This document shows, in pieces, positions 36,356-46,112 of a DNA stretch of 64,000 bases. Source of the stretch: Candidatus Saccharimonadota bacterium (lineage in GTDB: Bacteria > Patescibacteriota > Saccharimonadia > Saccharimonadales > UBA4665); the NCBI GenBank assembly GCA_028289245.1, contig JAQGGT010000004.1, positions 248,001 to 312,000 of the forward strand, written 5' to 3'. A program made the position numbers and the translations under genes. The stretch's first letter is position 1, and each line of letters opens with the position of its first letter. Below the pieces are notes generated by a model. It was not told the DNA's origin. It saw only the letters and a list, made by a program, of their open reading frames with translations, and did no database searches.

Positions 36356-36800
36356 CGCGACCGCGGCGCGGCTTTTGGTAGTTCGCTGCCCAGCCACCAG
36401 CCATGCTGAGGCCGGCTTGCGTCACGATGAGCATTAGATAATTGAGGACATAGGCGTTCGCTGGCACATCGCCGACGCTGGCATTACTGAGCACCACGGC
36501 TGCCGGTACTAAGGTTAATAGGGATAACAAGGTGGAGATGATAATGATCAGCCACGGGCGACGAAACGGCAAATGTCGTACAACTTTGGCGGCAATAATG
36601 ATGAGCGCCGCCAGTAGGCCAAGCACGACTACGGTCTGTACTACCCGTTCCGGCGCAGTGCCAGTTTGGAAGGGTCGGCTTGCGAATTCTGCCACAACGA
36701 ACGGTAAGGGTAGCACAAAGGCAATTGCCCCGCCGACGCCACCAAGGCGCAGCCAGTCGGCTGATCCCGGCTTGGCGCCTTCTTGCTTATGCTCACTCAT
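36345..36800 (-). CDS. Four-helix membrane protein, unknown function
   Basis: A 151-aa protein with four predicted membrane helices (about 19-40, 55-75, 84-104, 118-137) and a basic C-terminus (NYQKPRRGRAKR). Not recognised. A TATAGT box seven bases before the ATG suggests leaderless expression. The end overlaps the converging channel gene by 11 bases. Confidence 0.8.
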   Translation of the reverse strand: MSEHKQEGAKPGSADWLRLGGVGGAIAFVLPLPFVVAEFASRPFQTGTAPERVVQTVVVLGLLAALIIIAAKVVRHLPFRRPWLIIIISTLLSLLTLVPAAVVLSNASVGDVPANAYVLNYLMLIVTQAGLSMAGGWAANYQKPRRGRAKR

Positions 36801-36808
36801 AGCGCTAA

Positions 36809-37861
36809 CTATATCGATTTTTTAGCCGTCTGGCCAGCCGGAGCGGCGTGCTGCTCCTGTGAGAGGGCAAAACTCAGCGCCAGTAATAGCAGTATGTTGG
36901 CGATAAAACCCGGCATGGCCTGAAACTGGGTACGTGAGAAAATAAAGAATTCGGTCAGAAAAATATTCACCAGGACCGCCCGGCGGAACCACTCAAAGCC
37001 TTCGCCGCGCGATCTTGGCAGTCGAATCGCCCCGACCAAGGCAAAGCTGCCAGCGACTACCGTCGACACCAGCTGACCGATAATCACCACCGTGCCGTAA
37101 CCGCCGTTGCCGTGAATCAGCTTGCTGAAGTCATCGACATTACTCAGTAAGGTTCCAAACAAAGCCCCCACAAACAGTAGCGCCTCTACGATAAATACCG
37201 CGCCAATTACTCGGCTAGAACCGCGCCGATCCCAGAAACGACGATAGCTCCGGTTAATGGCCGCCAGTTGCCGATCGGCCCAGGTGTCAGCGGGGTGTTT
37301 GACGGTGGTGACATGGTCGAGCATGATTTGTAGCTGCCGAGTGATCGGGTCTGCCGGGTCGGCTTGGTCGAGCAGCTCCTGGACGCGGCGCTTTTCGTCG
37401 CGGTCCATGTCGTGCATCACCGCTTCTTCGAACTGGTTGAGGGCGTTGAGTTGGTACTCGATATCACGTAGGCGGGTTCGTCGAGTCAAAAAACTAAAAC
37501 TCAAGTATAAGACGATAAACACAGCATAAATCAACCCGATAGCTGGCTGGAAAAAGTAGTTATTGTCTTTGGTAATAAATTTGCCGAGCTCGTCGATAAA
37601 AATGCCAAAACCAATACCACCAATTAGCGCCGCTAGCCGCTGCGCCCGGCGGCCAAGAAATACAATCTGCAATACGATGGCGATCAGCATACACAGCCCG
37701 CCGTAGAGCATGTGGGCAATATGCAGACTGCCGCCACCGACTTGCGGATAGCCAGTGGCATACAAGTAAAATCGCAGCAACAGCAGACTGCTGACCGCCG
37801 ACACCAGCAGCAGCTCAAGATTGGCGCGGGCCTGGATGTTGCGATTAAAGAGATTTTTCAT
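36809..37861 (-). CDS. Polytopic membrane protein, unknown function
   Basis: A 350-aa protein with about eight membrane helices, four before and four after a cytosolic helical region (about 140-205). The segment GGIGFGIFIDELGKFITKDN is striking and probably functional. No family name is assigned. TATACT (37870-37875) lies eight bases before the ATG. It precedes the 151-aa membrane protein gene by eight bases on the same strand, so the two may work together. Confidence 0.8.
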   Translation of the reverse strand: MKNLFNRNIQARANLELLLVSAVSSLLLLRFYLYATGYPQVGGGSLHIAHMLYGGLCMLIAIVLQIVFLGRRAQRLAALIGGIGFGIFIDELGKFITKDNNYFFQPAIGLIYAVFIVLYLSFSFLTRRTRLRDIEYQLNALNQFEEAVMHDMDRDEKRRVQELLDQADPADPITRQLQIMLDHVTTVKHPADTWADRQLAAINRSYRRFWDRRGSSRVIGAVFIVEALLFVGALFGTLLSNVDDFSKLIHGNGGYGTVVIIGQLVSTVVAGSFALVGAIRLPRSRGEGFEWFRRAVLVNIFLTEFFIFSRTQFQAMPGFIANILLLLALSFALSQEQHAAPAGQTAKKSI

Positions 37862-37876
37862 CTGCTAGCAGTATAG

Positions 37877-38293
37877 CTAAAACTTAAGTAAGAAATACGG
37901 CTTGCGTAAAAATAGTGAGAAACGAGCCGGTTTGTGGTCGAGCTTGAGTAAGTGGGTGTGCTGGTGCGTGACGGAGCGGGTTTTGCTGCGCACCGCCCGG
38001 GCGTAGACGTTATAATCGTGGGACTCGTATTCGGCCACCAATTTTATGATATCTAGCAGATGAGCATCCGGTAATTCAGACAGACTCTTGACGTGCTGTT
38101 TCGGAATAACCATTAGATGCTCTTTGACACCTTGGGCTTCCCAAAAATCATACGATACTCGGTTGGGAATGATATAGGCATGCTTAGTTTCCCGTATAAT
38201 GCGGCCTTTGATCTCATTAGGGTCGCAGAAGGCACAGGTCGTGTCTTTAGGAAAGCTACGGTAGCGGTTACGGCTCTTACGGTTATGCAACAT
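37877..38293 (-). CDS. HIT-family protein
   Basis: A 138-aa histidine-triad protein. CAFCDP near residue 20 forms part of a zinc site; EHLMVIPKQHVKSLSEL and THQHTHLLKL (HxHxH) supply the triad that hydrolyses nucleoside phosphoramidates or dinucleotides. It starts six bases after typA, whose transcript it probably shares. Confidence 0.9.
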   Translation of the reverse strand: MLHNRKSRNRYRSFPKDTTCAFCDPNEIKGRIIRETKHAYIIPNRVSYDFWEAQGVKEHLMVIPKQHVKSLSELPDAHLLDIIKLVAEYESHDYNVYARAVRSKTRSVTHQHTHLLKLDHKPARFSLFLRKPYFLLKF

Positions 38294-38299
38294 GACGGT

Positions 38300-40120
38300 C
38301 TAGCGTTTGCGCTTTTTAGGATCTAGTTCGCGCTTGCGGAGGCGGAGGTTTTTAGGAGTTACTTCGAGTAATTCGTCATTCTCAATAAAGTCGAGGCACT
38401 CTTCGAGGCTGAAAATAACCGGTGGGGTAAGCTGGACCACACCATCGCTCGAGCTAGAACGCATGTTTGTCAGGTGCTTAGCCTTGCAGACGTTCATTTC
38501 CATGTCTTCTTGGCGAGTATTGAGACCGATGATTTGGCCAGCGTACACTCTTTCGGCCGGACCGATAAAGGTGGTGCCGCGGGCTTCGGCGGACTGGAGG
38601 GCGTAGGGTGTGGTGACACCAGTTTCGAAGGCGATCAGTACGCCATTACGGAGTTGCTGCAAAGCTGGACCCTGGGGCTGGTAGCCGATGGTCAACGAGT
38701 TCATGACGATGGTGCCCTTGGTGTTGGTAAGCAAAATATTGCGCATACCGAGCAGCGAGCGCGTCGGCATCTCGTAGACGAGCTTGGTCACACCCTTCGG
38801 GCTGGCAAACTGCTCTTTGAGGGTGGCACGGCGGGCGCCGAGTTCCATCTGGACGGTACCGACGTGTTCGGCCGGAACCTCGATGATCACTTCTTCGATC
38901 GGCTCCATGGTTTTGCCATCTTCTTCGTGGGTAACGACCTGCGGGCGGCCAACTTCGAATTCGTAGCCTTCACGGCGCATGGTTTCAATCAGTACGCCAA
39001 GGTGCAGTTCGCCGCGACCGGATACGGTGAAGCCAATGCCGTCATCTTCAACACGCAAGCCAACGTTGGTTTCCAGCTCTTTTTGCAGGCGGTCGCTAAT
39101 TTGGCGTGAAGTGTTAAACTCACCTTCCTGGCCTTTGAACGGCGAAGTATTAGGGCCGAGGTAAATTCGCAGCGTGGGCGCTTCGACTTCGATGGTTGGC
39201 AAGGCCTCTGGTTCATTAGCATCGGCAACCGTCTCACCAATCTGGGCGTCGGCGATGCCGGTCAGCTGGACGATATCGCCAGCGACGCCGCCAGCGACTT
39301 CGAATTTGCTAACGCCGTGGCTCATAAAAACGTTCTCAATTTTGGCTTTTACCTGCCTGCCATCTTTTTTGCAAAGTACAACTTGGTCGCCGGGCTTGAT
39401 GCTGCCACGCGTAATCCGACCAATGCTGTACTTACCTTTAAAGGTGTCGTGAGCCAGCGCGGTAACCAGCATCTGGAACGGCTTGTCGAGCTCAACTTTT
39501 GGGGCGGGGACTTTTTCGATAATAGCGTCAAAGATGACGTTTAAGTCAGTGTCGGCTTCGGCGTCGTCGGGCACAGCCGTCCAAGCTTTGCCGGCGCGGC
39601 CGATTGCATAGTACACCGGGTAGTGCAGTTGGTCTTCGTGAACGGCTAATTCGAGAAACAGGTCGGCAAGCTCGTCTTCGACTTCGGCGATACGGCGGCC
39701 ATCTTTGTCAATCTTGTTGATGATAACGATCGGACTAAGCTCAGCCGCCAAGGCCTTGCCGAGCACAAACTTGGTCTGCGGCATCGGCCCTTCCTGGGCA
39801 TCCACAATCAAGATGCAACCATCGGCGAGGTTGAGGGTACGCTCAACCTCTCCCGAGAAGTCGGCGTGACCGGGGGTGTCGATGATATTGATGCGGTAGT
39901 CGCCATGCTGCACCGCCGTAACCTTGGCAGTAATCGTAATGCCACGCTCTTTTTCTTGATCGCCCGAGTCCATGATGAGGCTCTGACCCATCTCGGCTTG
40001 GTTGTCACGAAAAGTTTGCGATTGTTTTAGAAGGCCGTCAACAAGAGTTGTCTTGCCGTGGTCAACGTGCGCAATGATAGCAATATTACGAATTTTAGTC
40101 GGGTCTTGGGTGCCTTGCAT
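38300..40120 (-). CDS. typA: Ribosome-associated GTPase TypA/BipA
   Basis: A 606-aa translational GTPase. G1 is AHVDHGKTTLVDGLL, switch II region IIDTPGHADFSGEVERTLNL, and G4 INKIDKDGRR; EF-G-like domains III and V and the BipA C-terminal domain follow (ending DPKKRKR). It assists 50S assembly and stress adaptation. Full length for the family. Confidence 0.96.
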   Translation of the reverse strand: MQGTQDPTKIRNIAIIAHVDHGKTTLVDGLLKQSQTFRDNQAEMGQSLIMDSGDQEKERGITITAKVTAVQHGDYRINIIDTPGHADFSGEVERTLNLADGCILIVDAQEGPMPQTKFVLGKALAAELSPIVIINKIDKDGRRIAEVEDELADLFLELAVHEDQLHYPVYYAIGRAGKAWTAVPDDAEADTDLNVIFDAIIEKVPAPKVELDKPFQMLVTALAHDTFKGKYSIGRITRGSIKPGDQVVLCKKDGRQVKAKIENVFMSHGVSKFEVAGGVAGDIVQLTGIADAQIGETVADANEPEALPTIEVEAPTLRIYLGPNTSPFKGQEGEFNTSRQISDRLQKELETNVGLRVEDDGIGFTVSGRGELHLGVLIETMRREGYEFEVGRPQVVTHEEDGKTMEPIEEVIIEVPAEHVGTVQMELGARRATLKEQFASPKGVTKLVYEMPTRSLLGMRNILLTNTKGTIVMNSLTIGYQPQGPALQQLRNGVLIAFETGVTTPYALQSAEARGTTFIGPAERVYAGQIIGLNTRQEDMEMNVCKAKHLTNMRSSSSDGVVQLTPPVIFSLEECLDFIENDELLEVTPKNLRLRKRELDPKKRKR

Positions 40121-40151
40121 GGTGAGGGATTCCTGGTTAGGTTTAGTTAGT

Positions 40152-41366
40152 CTAGTTGTGTCCTACGAAGGTAACGGCATAGCCGATTTTGCCGGCACGG
40201 CCAGCACGACCGATACGGTGGACGTAGTCCATGTAACTTTGCGGCATAGTGTAATTAAGCACGTGGCTAATGTCCGAGACATCAATACCGCGAGCAGCAA
40301 CATCCGTAGCAACCAGAATGTTGGTGCGGCCAGTCTTGAAGCTGTCCAAAGCCCGTTGGCGTTGACCCTGTGATTTACCACCATGAATGGTATCGGCCTT
40401 AAAGCCGCGGCTCAGCAGTTCCTGGCCCAGGCGTTCCACGTTGCGCTGGGTCTCGTCAAACACGATGACTTTGGTAACTTCTGGAGACAGTAAAATGTCA
40501 TGCAGTTTGGTCATTTTGTCGCCAGTACCGCTGAAGCGGACGATATCCTGGTGGACATTTTCACTAGTATCACCGGTTTTAACGGCGACGGTTACCGGCT
40601 CGGTCGCAAAGGTGCGAATGAGACCTTCGACGCGGGGATCCATGGTAGCCGAAAAGAAGAATGACTGGCGCGGCTGAGCCAGTTCGCGCAGCAGCTCGGT
40701 CACGTCGTTCACGAAGCCCATGTCGAGCATGCGGTCGACCTCATCGAGAACAACCAGGTTGAAGTTGGCTAGGTTAAGGGTGCGGCGTTCCAGGTGGTCT
40801 TTAATGCGACCAGGTGTACCGATAACGATACGAGGGTTAAAGCGTAGGTCACGCAGCTGCGGACCCATGCTGGTGCCACCGATGAGCAAAGCGCCATTTA
40901 AGCCGCTGCCCTTAGCGATACTGCGACATTCTTCTTCAATTTGCTGAGCCAGCTCACGGGTTGGAGCAACGATGAGCGCATTGCTCTTAGGGTCGTTGAT
41001 AAGGCGGTCCAGAACCGGGACGGCAAAGGCTGCCGTCTTGCCGGTGCCAGTGTTGGCAAGCCCGATAACGTCCTTGCCTTCGAGAGCCAGCGGAATTGTC
41101 TGGTCTTGGATGGCCGATGGTGAAACGTAGCCCTTAGCAGTTAAATTGTCCAGGATACGCTGGTCGACAGCGAAGTCGCTAAACTTGTTGACCGGCACGT
41201 AGACGTTTTCGGTCACCGGCTTCGCAACCCGAACCAGGCGAGCCGGGTCGATGTATTCGCCGCGGCGCTTACCGCCGCCACCGCTGCGTTGGCCACCACC
41301 ACCATTTCGGCGGCCGCTGCCATTACGCTTAGTTGATGAATATACAGAGTATTTGTATGAAGGCAT
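40152..41366 (-). CDS. DEAD-box RNA helicase with DEVD motif
   Basis: A 404-aa helicase. A Gly/Arg-rich N-terminal tail (residues 14-36) precedes the Q motif (FSDFAVD... PSAIQDQTIP), Walker A ANTGTGKT, motif II LDEVDRMLDMG, motif III SATMD, and motif VI HRIGRAGRAGK; it ends soon after. Motif II is DEVD in place of DEAD. The RG-rich tail is N-terminal, where many bacterial homologues carry it C-terminally. The leader has ATAAGCGTAA at 41381-41390. Confidence 0.93.
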   Translation of the reverse strand: MPSYKYSVYSSTKRNGSGRRNGGGGQRSGGGGKRRGEYIDPARLVRVAKPVTENVYVPVNKFSDFAVDQRILDNLTAKGYVSPSAIQDQTIPLALEGKDVIGLANTGTGKTAAFAVPVLDRLINDPKSNALIVAPTRELAQQIEEECRSIAKGSGLNGALLIGGTSMGPQLRDLRFNPRIVIGTPGRIKDHLERRTLNLANFNLVVLDEVDRMLDMGFVNDVTELLRELAQPRQSFFFSATMDPRVEGLIRTFATEPVTVAVKTGDTSENVHQDIVRFSGTGDKMTKLHDILLSPEVTKVIVFDETQRNVERLGQELLSRGFKADTIHGGKSQGQRQRALDSFKTGRTNILVATDVAARGIDVSDISHVLNYTMPQSYMDYVHRIGRAGRAGKIGYAVTFVGHN

Positions 41367-41592
41367 AAAAATAGAATCCTTTACGCTTATTAGTTAGTTG
41401 ATTACTTCGATTGCCGCAGATGAAAATCGAGTAATTATATGGCTACATACTAACTAGCAAACCCGGATTCATTCAAAACAATACTGCCATAGTAGCACGA
41501 TATAGTATTTAAGTCAACACTATTCGCCTCGTAAGAACAGAGGTGTATTCCGGCTACGCTTGCCTCGTCCGACTTCGCCTATTGCTCCAATC

Positions 41593-41638
41593 GGCACATC
41601 CTTTTGTATGTACATTTGTATGTACAAAAGGATGTGCC
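41593..41638. repeat. 16-bp inverted repeat upstream of rarA
   Basis: GGCACATCCTTTTGTA (41593-41608) is complemented perfectly at 41623-41638 over a 14-base loop that itself repeats TTTGTATGTACA. The interval 41367-41687 is otherwise without a gene and holds this palindrome, the DEAD-box helicase leader and the rarA -10 box. It could be a repressor site, since it lies 36-81 bases upstream of the rarA -10. Confidence 0.65.
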
Positions 41639-41687
41639 CGCACAGACCATACAAAGCCCCGCGCCCAGGGCGCTATACTATAAACAT

Positions 41688-42875
41688 ATGGAGATGCAAC
41701 CTTTGGCTGAGCGCCTGCGCCCGAAAACCCTCGATGAAGTCGTCGGGCAGAGCCACCTGGTGTCTGGTGGCAAGATCATTCATGAAATTATTGCCAATAA
41801 GCGGCCAGTTAGTTTGATTTTGTGGGGACCACCCGGCACCGGCAAGACCACACTGGCACGGATTATCGCCCAGGAAACTGAAGCTGAATTTATCGAGCTC
41901 AGCGCCGTGACGGCGGGCAAGGCCGACGTCATGAAAGTTATCGCCTTGGCCGAGCAAAATCAGCGCCTGGGCATGCAAACCATTCTGTTTGTCGACGAAA
42001 TTCACCGCTTTAACAAAGCCCAGCAAGATGCATTCTTGCCACATGTGGAGTCGGGACTTATTAGCTTAATCGGCGCCACCACCGAGAACCCCAGCTTTGA
42101 GGTGATCAACCCATTGCTCAGCCGAGCGCGGGTGGTGGTGCTGGAGCCGCTCGACAAACCGGCCATTGTCAAAATCCTCCAGAATGCCGCTCAGACGCTG
42201 AAGCTCAAGGCCAAACAGCTACCAGCAAAATCGATTGACTTGATCGCTGAGCTCAGCGGCGGCGATGCACGAGTGGCCCTCGGCAACCTCGAGTTAGCGC
42301 TGCAGCTAGCCGGTACACGGCCAGTCGACCAAAAGATCGTCGAGACGGCAGCGCAATCACGAGTGCCCGGTTACGACAAAAAAGGCGAACATCATTACAA
42401 CGTCATTAGTGCCTTTATTAAGAGCATGCGCGGCTCTGATGCCAATGCGGCGCTGTATTACCTGGCTCGGATGCTGCAAGCCGGTGAAGATCCGAAGTTT
42501 GTCGCCCGGCGAATGGTCATCTTTGCCTCCGAAGATATTGGTTTGGCAGCGCCGGCGGCGCTCAACTTGGCGGTGTCGACATTTCTGGCGGTGGAGCGCA
42601 TCGGCCTACCGGAAGCCGAATACAATCTGTTTCACTGCGCCAGTGTCATGGCCAAAGCGCCGAAGTCGCGGCAGGTGGCCGATGCCATGGGGGCCGCCAA
42701 GGCGGCCGCCCGCGACTTCCCTGACCTGCCGGTGCCACTCCATATCCGCAACGCCCCCACCAAACTGATGAAAGATCTCGGTTACGGCAAAGGCACCAAG
42801 TGGGAGGCCGGCTTCAAGCATCCCCAGGGTTTTTTACCTGAGGAGCTCAAAAACTTTAACGTCTTTGACGACTAG
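41688..42875 (+). CDS. rarA: Replication-associated recombination protein A
   Basis: A 395-aa AAA+ ATPase of the RarA/MgsA family acting at stalled forks. [20 protein letters not shown] at the start, Walker [14 protein letters not shown], Walker [21 protein letters not shown], sensor [11 protein letters not shown] and the C-terminal tetramerisation part are present. The start at 41688 follows TATACT (41674-41679) by eight bases; a longer upstream frame runs through the inverted repeat and is rejected. Its stop shares CTAG with metK. Confidence 0.94.
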   Translation: MEMQPLAERLRPKTLDEVVGQSHLVSGGKIIHEIIANKRPVSLILWGPPGTGKTTLARIIAQETEAEFIELSAVTAGKADVMKVIALAEQNQRLGMQTILFVDEIHRFNKAQQDAFLPHVESGLISLIGATTENPSFEVINPLLSRARVVVLEPLDKPAIVKILQNAAQTLKLKAKQLPAKSIDLIAELSGGDARVALGNLELALQLAGTRPVDQKIVETAAQSRVPGYDKKGEHHYNVISAFIKSMRGSDANAALYYLARMLQAGEDPKFVARRMVIFASEDIGLAAPAALNLAVSTFLAVERIGLPEAEYNLFHCASVMAKAPKSRQVADAMGAAKAAARDFPDLPVPLHIRNAPTKLMKDLGYGKGTKWEAGFKHPQGFLPEELKNFNVFDD

Positions 42876-43996
42876 GCCTGGGGGACGATTTCTTCCCAAG
42901 GCAAGTCGGCTTTGCCGAAGTGACCGTACGCGCTCGTGCGGCCGTAAATCGGACGGGCTAAATCGAGCTTGGTGATAATACCTTTCACCGACGTGTCGAT
43001 AAGCTTGTCTTTAAAGGCGTAAAGTTCTTCTTCGGAAACGGTGGCCGTGCCAAATGTGTCAATCGTTTGCATCAGCGGCAGCGGCTGGCCGATCACATAT
43101 GCCAAACCGACTTCGCATTTGGTTGCCAAACCGGCTGCCACAATGTTTTTGGCGATGAAACGAGCAGCGTAGGCCCCGCTGCGGTCGACCTTGGACGGGT
43201 CCTTGCCACTAAAGGCACCGCCCCCAACGCGAGCATACCCGCCGTAAGTGTCGACGACAATTTTGCGACCGGTGAGTCCGGCGTCGCTTTCTGGGCCCGG
43301 AATGTGCCACAAGCCGGTCCCGTTAATGATAATGTCGGCCTCCGCCGGCAAAGCAAAGTTGTAAGCTTCCAACACTGGGGTAACCACTTGGGCAATGATT
43401 CCGGCACGGACCTCGTCGGCGGCGGTGGCTTCATCGTGAGCGACCGCAGCGACGAGTTTGGCAATCGCTACCGGCTTGTCACCTTCGTAACGAACGGTAA
43501 CTTGGGCTTTGCCGTCGGGGCGGAGCCATGGCAACTCACCACTTTCGCGGACGGCGTCAATTTTTCGAGCCAGGGCGTGGGCCAGGGCGATAGGCAGGGG
43601 CATCAACTCAGGTGTTTCGGTGCAAGCATAGCCAAACATCATACCTTGGTCACCGGCGCCATCGGCGTCGACGCCGAGCGCAATTTCGGGGGACTGCTGG
43701 TGAATGTCATTGGAAAATTCCGATTCTTGGCTGAAACCCCAAGCCGGATTGGTGTAGCCGAGCTCGCGAACCTTGTCGCGGACAACTTTCTCAAAGTTGA
43801 TGTCAGCGGTAGTTTTAATTTCGCCAAACAGAGCAATTTTGTTAGCTCCGGCGACGGTTTCGACACCGGTACGGGCGTGTGGATCCTGAGCCAGCACCGC
43901 GTCGACGATCGCGTCGCTAATGGCGTCACAGATTTTGTCCGGGTGTCCGGCACAAACGGATTCGCTAGTAAAATAGGTTGGTATTTGTTGTGGCAT
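42872..43996 (-). CDS. metK: S-adenosylmethionine synthetase
   Basis: A 374-aa enzyme making SAM from methionine and ATP. FTSESVCAGHPDKICDAISD at the N-terminus, GDQGMMFGYACTETPELMPL, and GGGAFSGKDPSKVDRSGAY are canonical. AAGGAG precedes the ATG. It lies directly downstream of the metE-like pair on the same strand (20-base gap), giving a compact methionine-to-SAM unit. Confidence 0.96.
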   Translation of the reverse strand: MPQQIPTYFTSESVCAGHPDKICDAISDAIVDAVLAQDPHARTGVETVAGANKIALFGEIKTTADINFEKVVRDKVRELGYTNPAWGFSQESEFSNDIHQQSPEIALGVDADGAGDQGMMFGYACTETPELMPLPIALAHALARKIDAVRESGELPWLRPDGKAQVTVRYEGDKPVAIAKLVAAVAHDEATAADEVRAGIIAQVVTPVLEAYNFALPAEADIIINGTGLWHIPGPESDAGLTGRKIVVDTYGGYARVGGGAFSGKDPSKVDRSGAYAARFIAKNIVAAGLATKCEVGLAYVIGQPLPLMQTIDTFGTATVSEEELYAFKDKLIDTSVKGIITKLDLARPIYGRTSAYGHFGKADLPWEEIVPQA

Positions 43997-44016
43997 GATA
44001 GTTCTCCTTACTTAAT

Positions 44017-45144
44017 TTAAACTTGTTCTCGTGCTAACCGGCTGCCGTGAGCAACCGCTAGTAATTTATTGTAGGCGACTGGCCAGGAACGCGTCCGCAG
44101 CCCGCAATCCGGTGACGGATAGATCAGGGCTGGGTCGCCAACAATATCGACGGCCCTCAAAATGCGGTCCCGGACCAGTTCGACCGGCTCGACCGCATCT
44201 TCGTGCACACTCACCACGCCCAGCCCGATGCTGGTGCCGGGAGCGTAACGCGTAATATCTTTGAGGACTTCGTAAGCCGGGCGATCCGCGGCGGCAGTGC
44301 CCAAGCTGCGGGCATCCCGATTGGCAAATTCCAGCGACAGCTGCGAACAGTTTTCGAGCTGCTCAATATGCGGCAACAGCTGCGTGTAGTCCGAAAAACA
44401 CAGATGGACGCTGAATTTGCCAGCTAGCCCTCGCACCGATTCGTTAAAACTCTCCACGAACAGCGGTACCTCACCGGGCACCGTCGTGGCAGCCGGCTCG
44501 TCAATCTGAATCCAGTGCGCGCCTTGCGCCAGCAAGGCCTCGATGTTCGGCCGGATGACATTACGCGCGAGGGCGCGCACCAGATCAACGCGGTTGTCAA
44601 AATGCTCGTCATAGGACCAGGCCGCTAGCGTGTACGCACCAGTTATCGGCACTTTTATGTCTTTGTCGGTTAGGCTCTGCAACCGGGTGACTTCATCGCT
44701 ATGCCACGGTTCGCTAATCGAGGGTTCATCGACACAGGCGGCCTTTTTATAGGACTTCGTGTCAAAAGCCCGTACCCGGCCGCGCCACTCAAAGCCGTTG
44801 GTGCGCGCGATCGAATGTTGGTACATTTCAGCCCGATCTTGCTCGCCATCGTAGACGATGTCCAGGCCGGCAAACTCTTGCAGTCTGGTAGCGTAGACGG
44901 CCGCTAAGTCGCGTATCCGGGCTTTGGTATCAGGGCTGTAGCGGTTCCGATCGGCGAATTCGGTTTGGGCCGAGCGCAAAACGTCTTGGCCATAGGTCGG
45001 GGTTTCGAAGAAGCCATAGTCCTGATTCCACGTTTCCAGGGTTTGATAGCTGTCGTTGTCAATCGGTTTATCGGCTATTACGGCCACACGCCAATCCGGT
45101 TTAGCGAGGCTGCCGACTTCTTGGGTTTGTAAGGCTTCGCTCAT
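44017..45144 (-). CDS. MetE-like protein, C-terminal catalytic half
   Basis: A 375-aa TIM barrel matching the C-terminal half of cobalamin-independent methionine synthase. Zinc ligands are apparent: His and Cys in SVHLCFSDYTQL and the last Cys in YPSPDCGLRTR; WIQIDEPAATTVPGEV is the substrate-binding strand. It would transfer a methyl group to homocysteine. It overlaps its N-terminal partner by four bases (ATGA). The methyl donor could be methyl-folate or another compound, since folate-independent core-MetE families exist. Confidence 0.85.
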   Translation of the reverse strand: MSEALQTQEVGSLAKPDWRVAVIADKPIDNDSYQTLETWNQDYGFFETPTYGQDVLRSAQTEFADRNRYSPDTKARIRDLAAVYATRLQEFAGLDIVYDGEQDRAEMYQHSIARTNGFEWRGRVRAFDTKSYKKAACVDEPSISEPWHSDEVTRLQSLTDKDIKVPITGAYTLAAWSYDEHFDNRVDLVRALARNVIRPNIEALLAQGAHWIQIDEPAATTVPGEVPLFVESFNESVRGLAGKFSVHLCFSDYTQLLPHIEQLENCSQLSLEFANRDARSLGTAAADRPAYEVLKDITRYAPGTSIGLGVVSVHEDAVEPVELVRDRILRAVDIVGDPALIYPSPDCGLRTRSWPVAYNKLLAVAHGSRLAREQV

Positions 45145-46109
45145 AGTCCTGCCACCTTTTCTTGCGCCTGATATGCTAATTCACCGAGCCGTTTTACTTT
45201 TTCTTGGGCATACGCTAACGGTAAGCGTTCCAGGTCGAGCGAATGCGTTAAGGTAACTCGCCCGAACTCGTACTGTGCCAACACTCGTAACTCTTCATCA
45301 TAAAGCGTCGACTGCTCCAAACGTGTCGTCGTAGCGTCAATGATTGGTCGAATAAGCTCAACACCCTTTAGCTCCGGCTGCAAATAATCCGGCACAGTTT
45401 TTAGAATGTGTGCCAATGTTTCTGGGCGAATCGTCAGACCAATATTCTTAGCGGGCTCGATCGGGAAGGATACGACGCCGCCTTCTTTCGGATGCGTTAA
45501 AAGTACTAACTGCAAATCGGCGAACCAATCTGCGTGGCGTTCTAAACTCTCCAGGGGCGTTGCCTGTAAGCTACCTGGCAGGTAGTTTTCAAAAAGTACG
45601 CGCTTGACGCCATTATCTTCGAGATGCGCCAAAATATCGGTATACAAGCGCCAGACGTTGCGGTCAGCTGGGATGCCATCAAACTCGTTCCTGCAGAGCG
45701 ACGCAAATGTATCGGGCGCCAGTAGGCTAACGTTTCCTCCGAGCGGTCCAACCTGCTCAGTAAATTCTTTCGGATTAAATTCTAAGTCGCCCGTTATGGT
45801 CGGCTGGCGGTAAAAGGTGTTGCTGTCGTACCAGCGGGTGACCGGGGCTTCGTCGATACCCGGCGCGAAGCCATCCGTGGCAGCCACAATCGGCCGCAGG
45901 TGATCTTGCCAGCGCAATTTGCCATCTTCTGGGTAGGTAATGCCGGCTTCGGCCTGCAACGCGAGCCAGTCGGCGGTCTCGATAGCCACTTGCTCGTCGA
46001 AATTGGCCTGGGTGGCACGGCCACGCTCAACATCTCCTCCCAGCGTCAGCAGCTGATCGCTGCGGGGCGCAATCCCGTGGACGGCGCTCTCGATTAATAG
46101 TTCTGACAT
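45141..46109 (-). CDS. MetE-like protein, N-terminal half
   Basis: A 322-aa protein resembling the N-terminal barrel of MetE (TRWYDSNTFYRQPTITGDL, GNVSLLAPDTFASLC). In full MetE this half helps bind folate; here it is a separate polypeptide. The ATG at 46109 follows AAGGA by seven bases, and that SD lies within the riboswitch hairpin. A longer frame to 46199 only reads through the riboswitch. It heads the operon with the C-terminal half and metK. Confidence 0.82.
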   Translation of the reverse strand: MSELLIESAVHGIAPRSDQLLTLGGDVERGRATQANFDEQVAIETADWLALQAEAGITYPEDGKLRWQDHLRPIVAATDGFAPGIDEAPVTRWYDSNTFYRQPTITGDLEFNPKEFTEQVGPLGGNVSLLAPDTFASLCRNEFDGIPADRNVWRLYTDILAHLEDNGVKRVLFENYLPGSLQATPLESLERHADWFADLQLVLLTHPKEGGVVSFPIEPAKNIGLTIRPETLAHILKTVPDYLQPELKGVELIRPIIDATTTRLEQSTLYDEELRVLAQYEFGRVTLTHSLDLERLPLAYAQEKVKRLGELAYQAQEKVAGL

Positions 46110-46112
46110 AAA

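Noticed and set aside
41604..41687. Longer rarA start at 41604.
   Set aside because: The extra codons cover the inverted repeat and the -10 box, and the protein family begins near the ATG at 41688.
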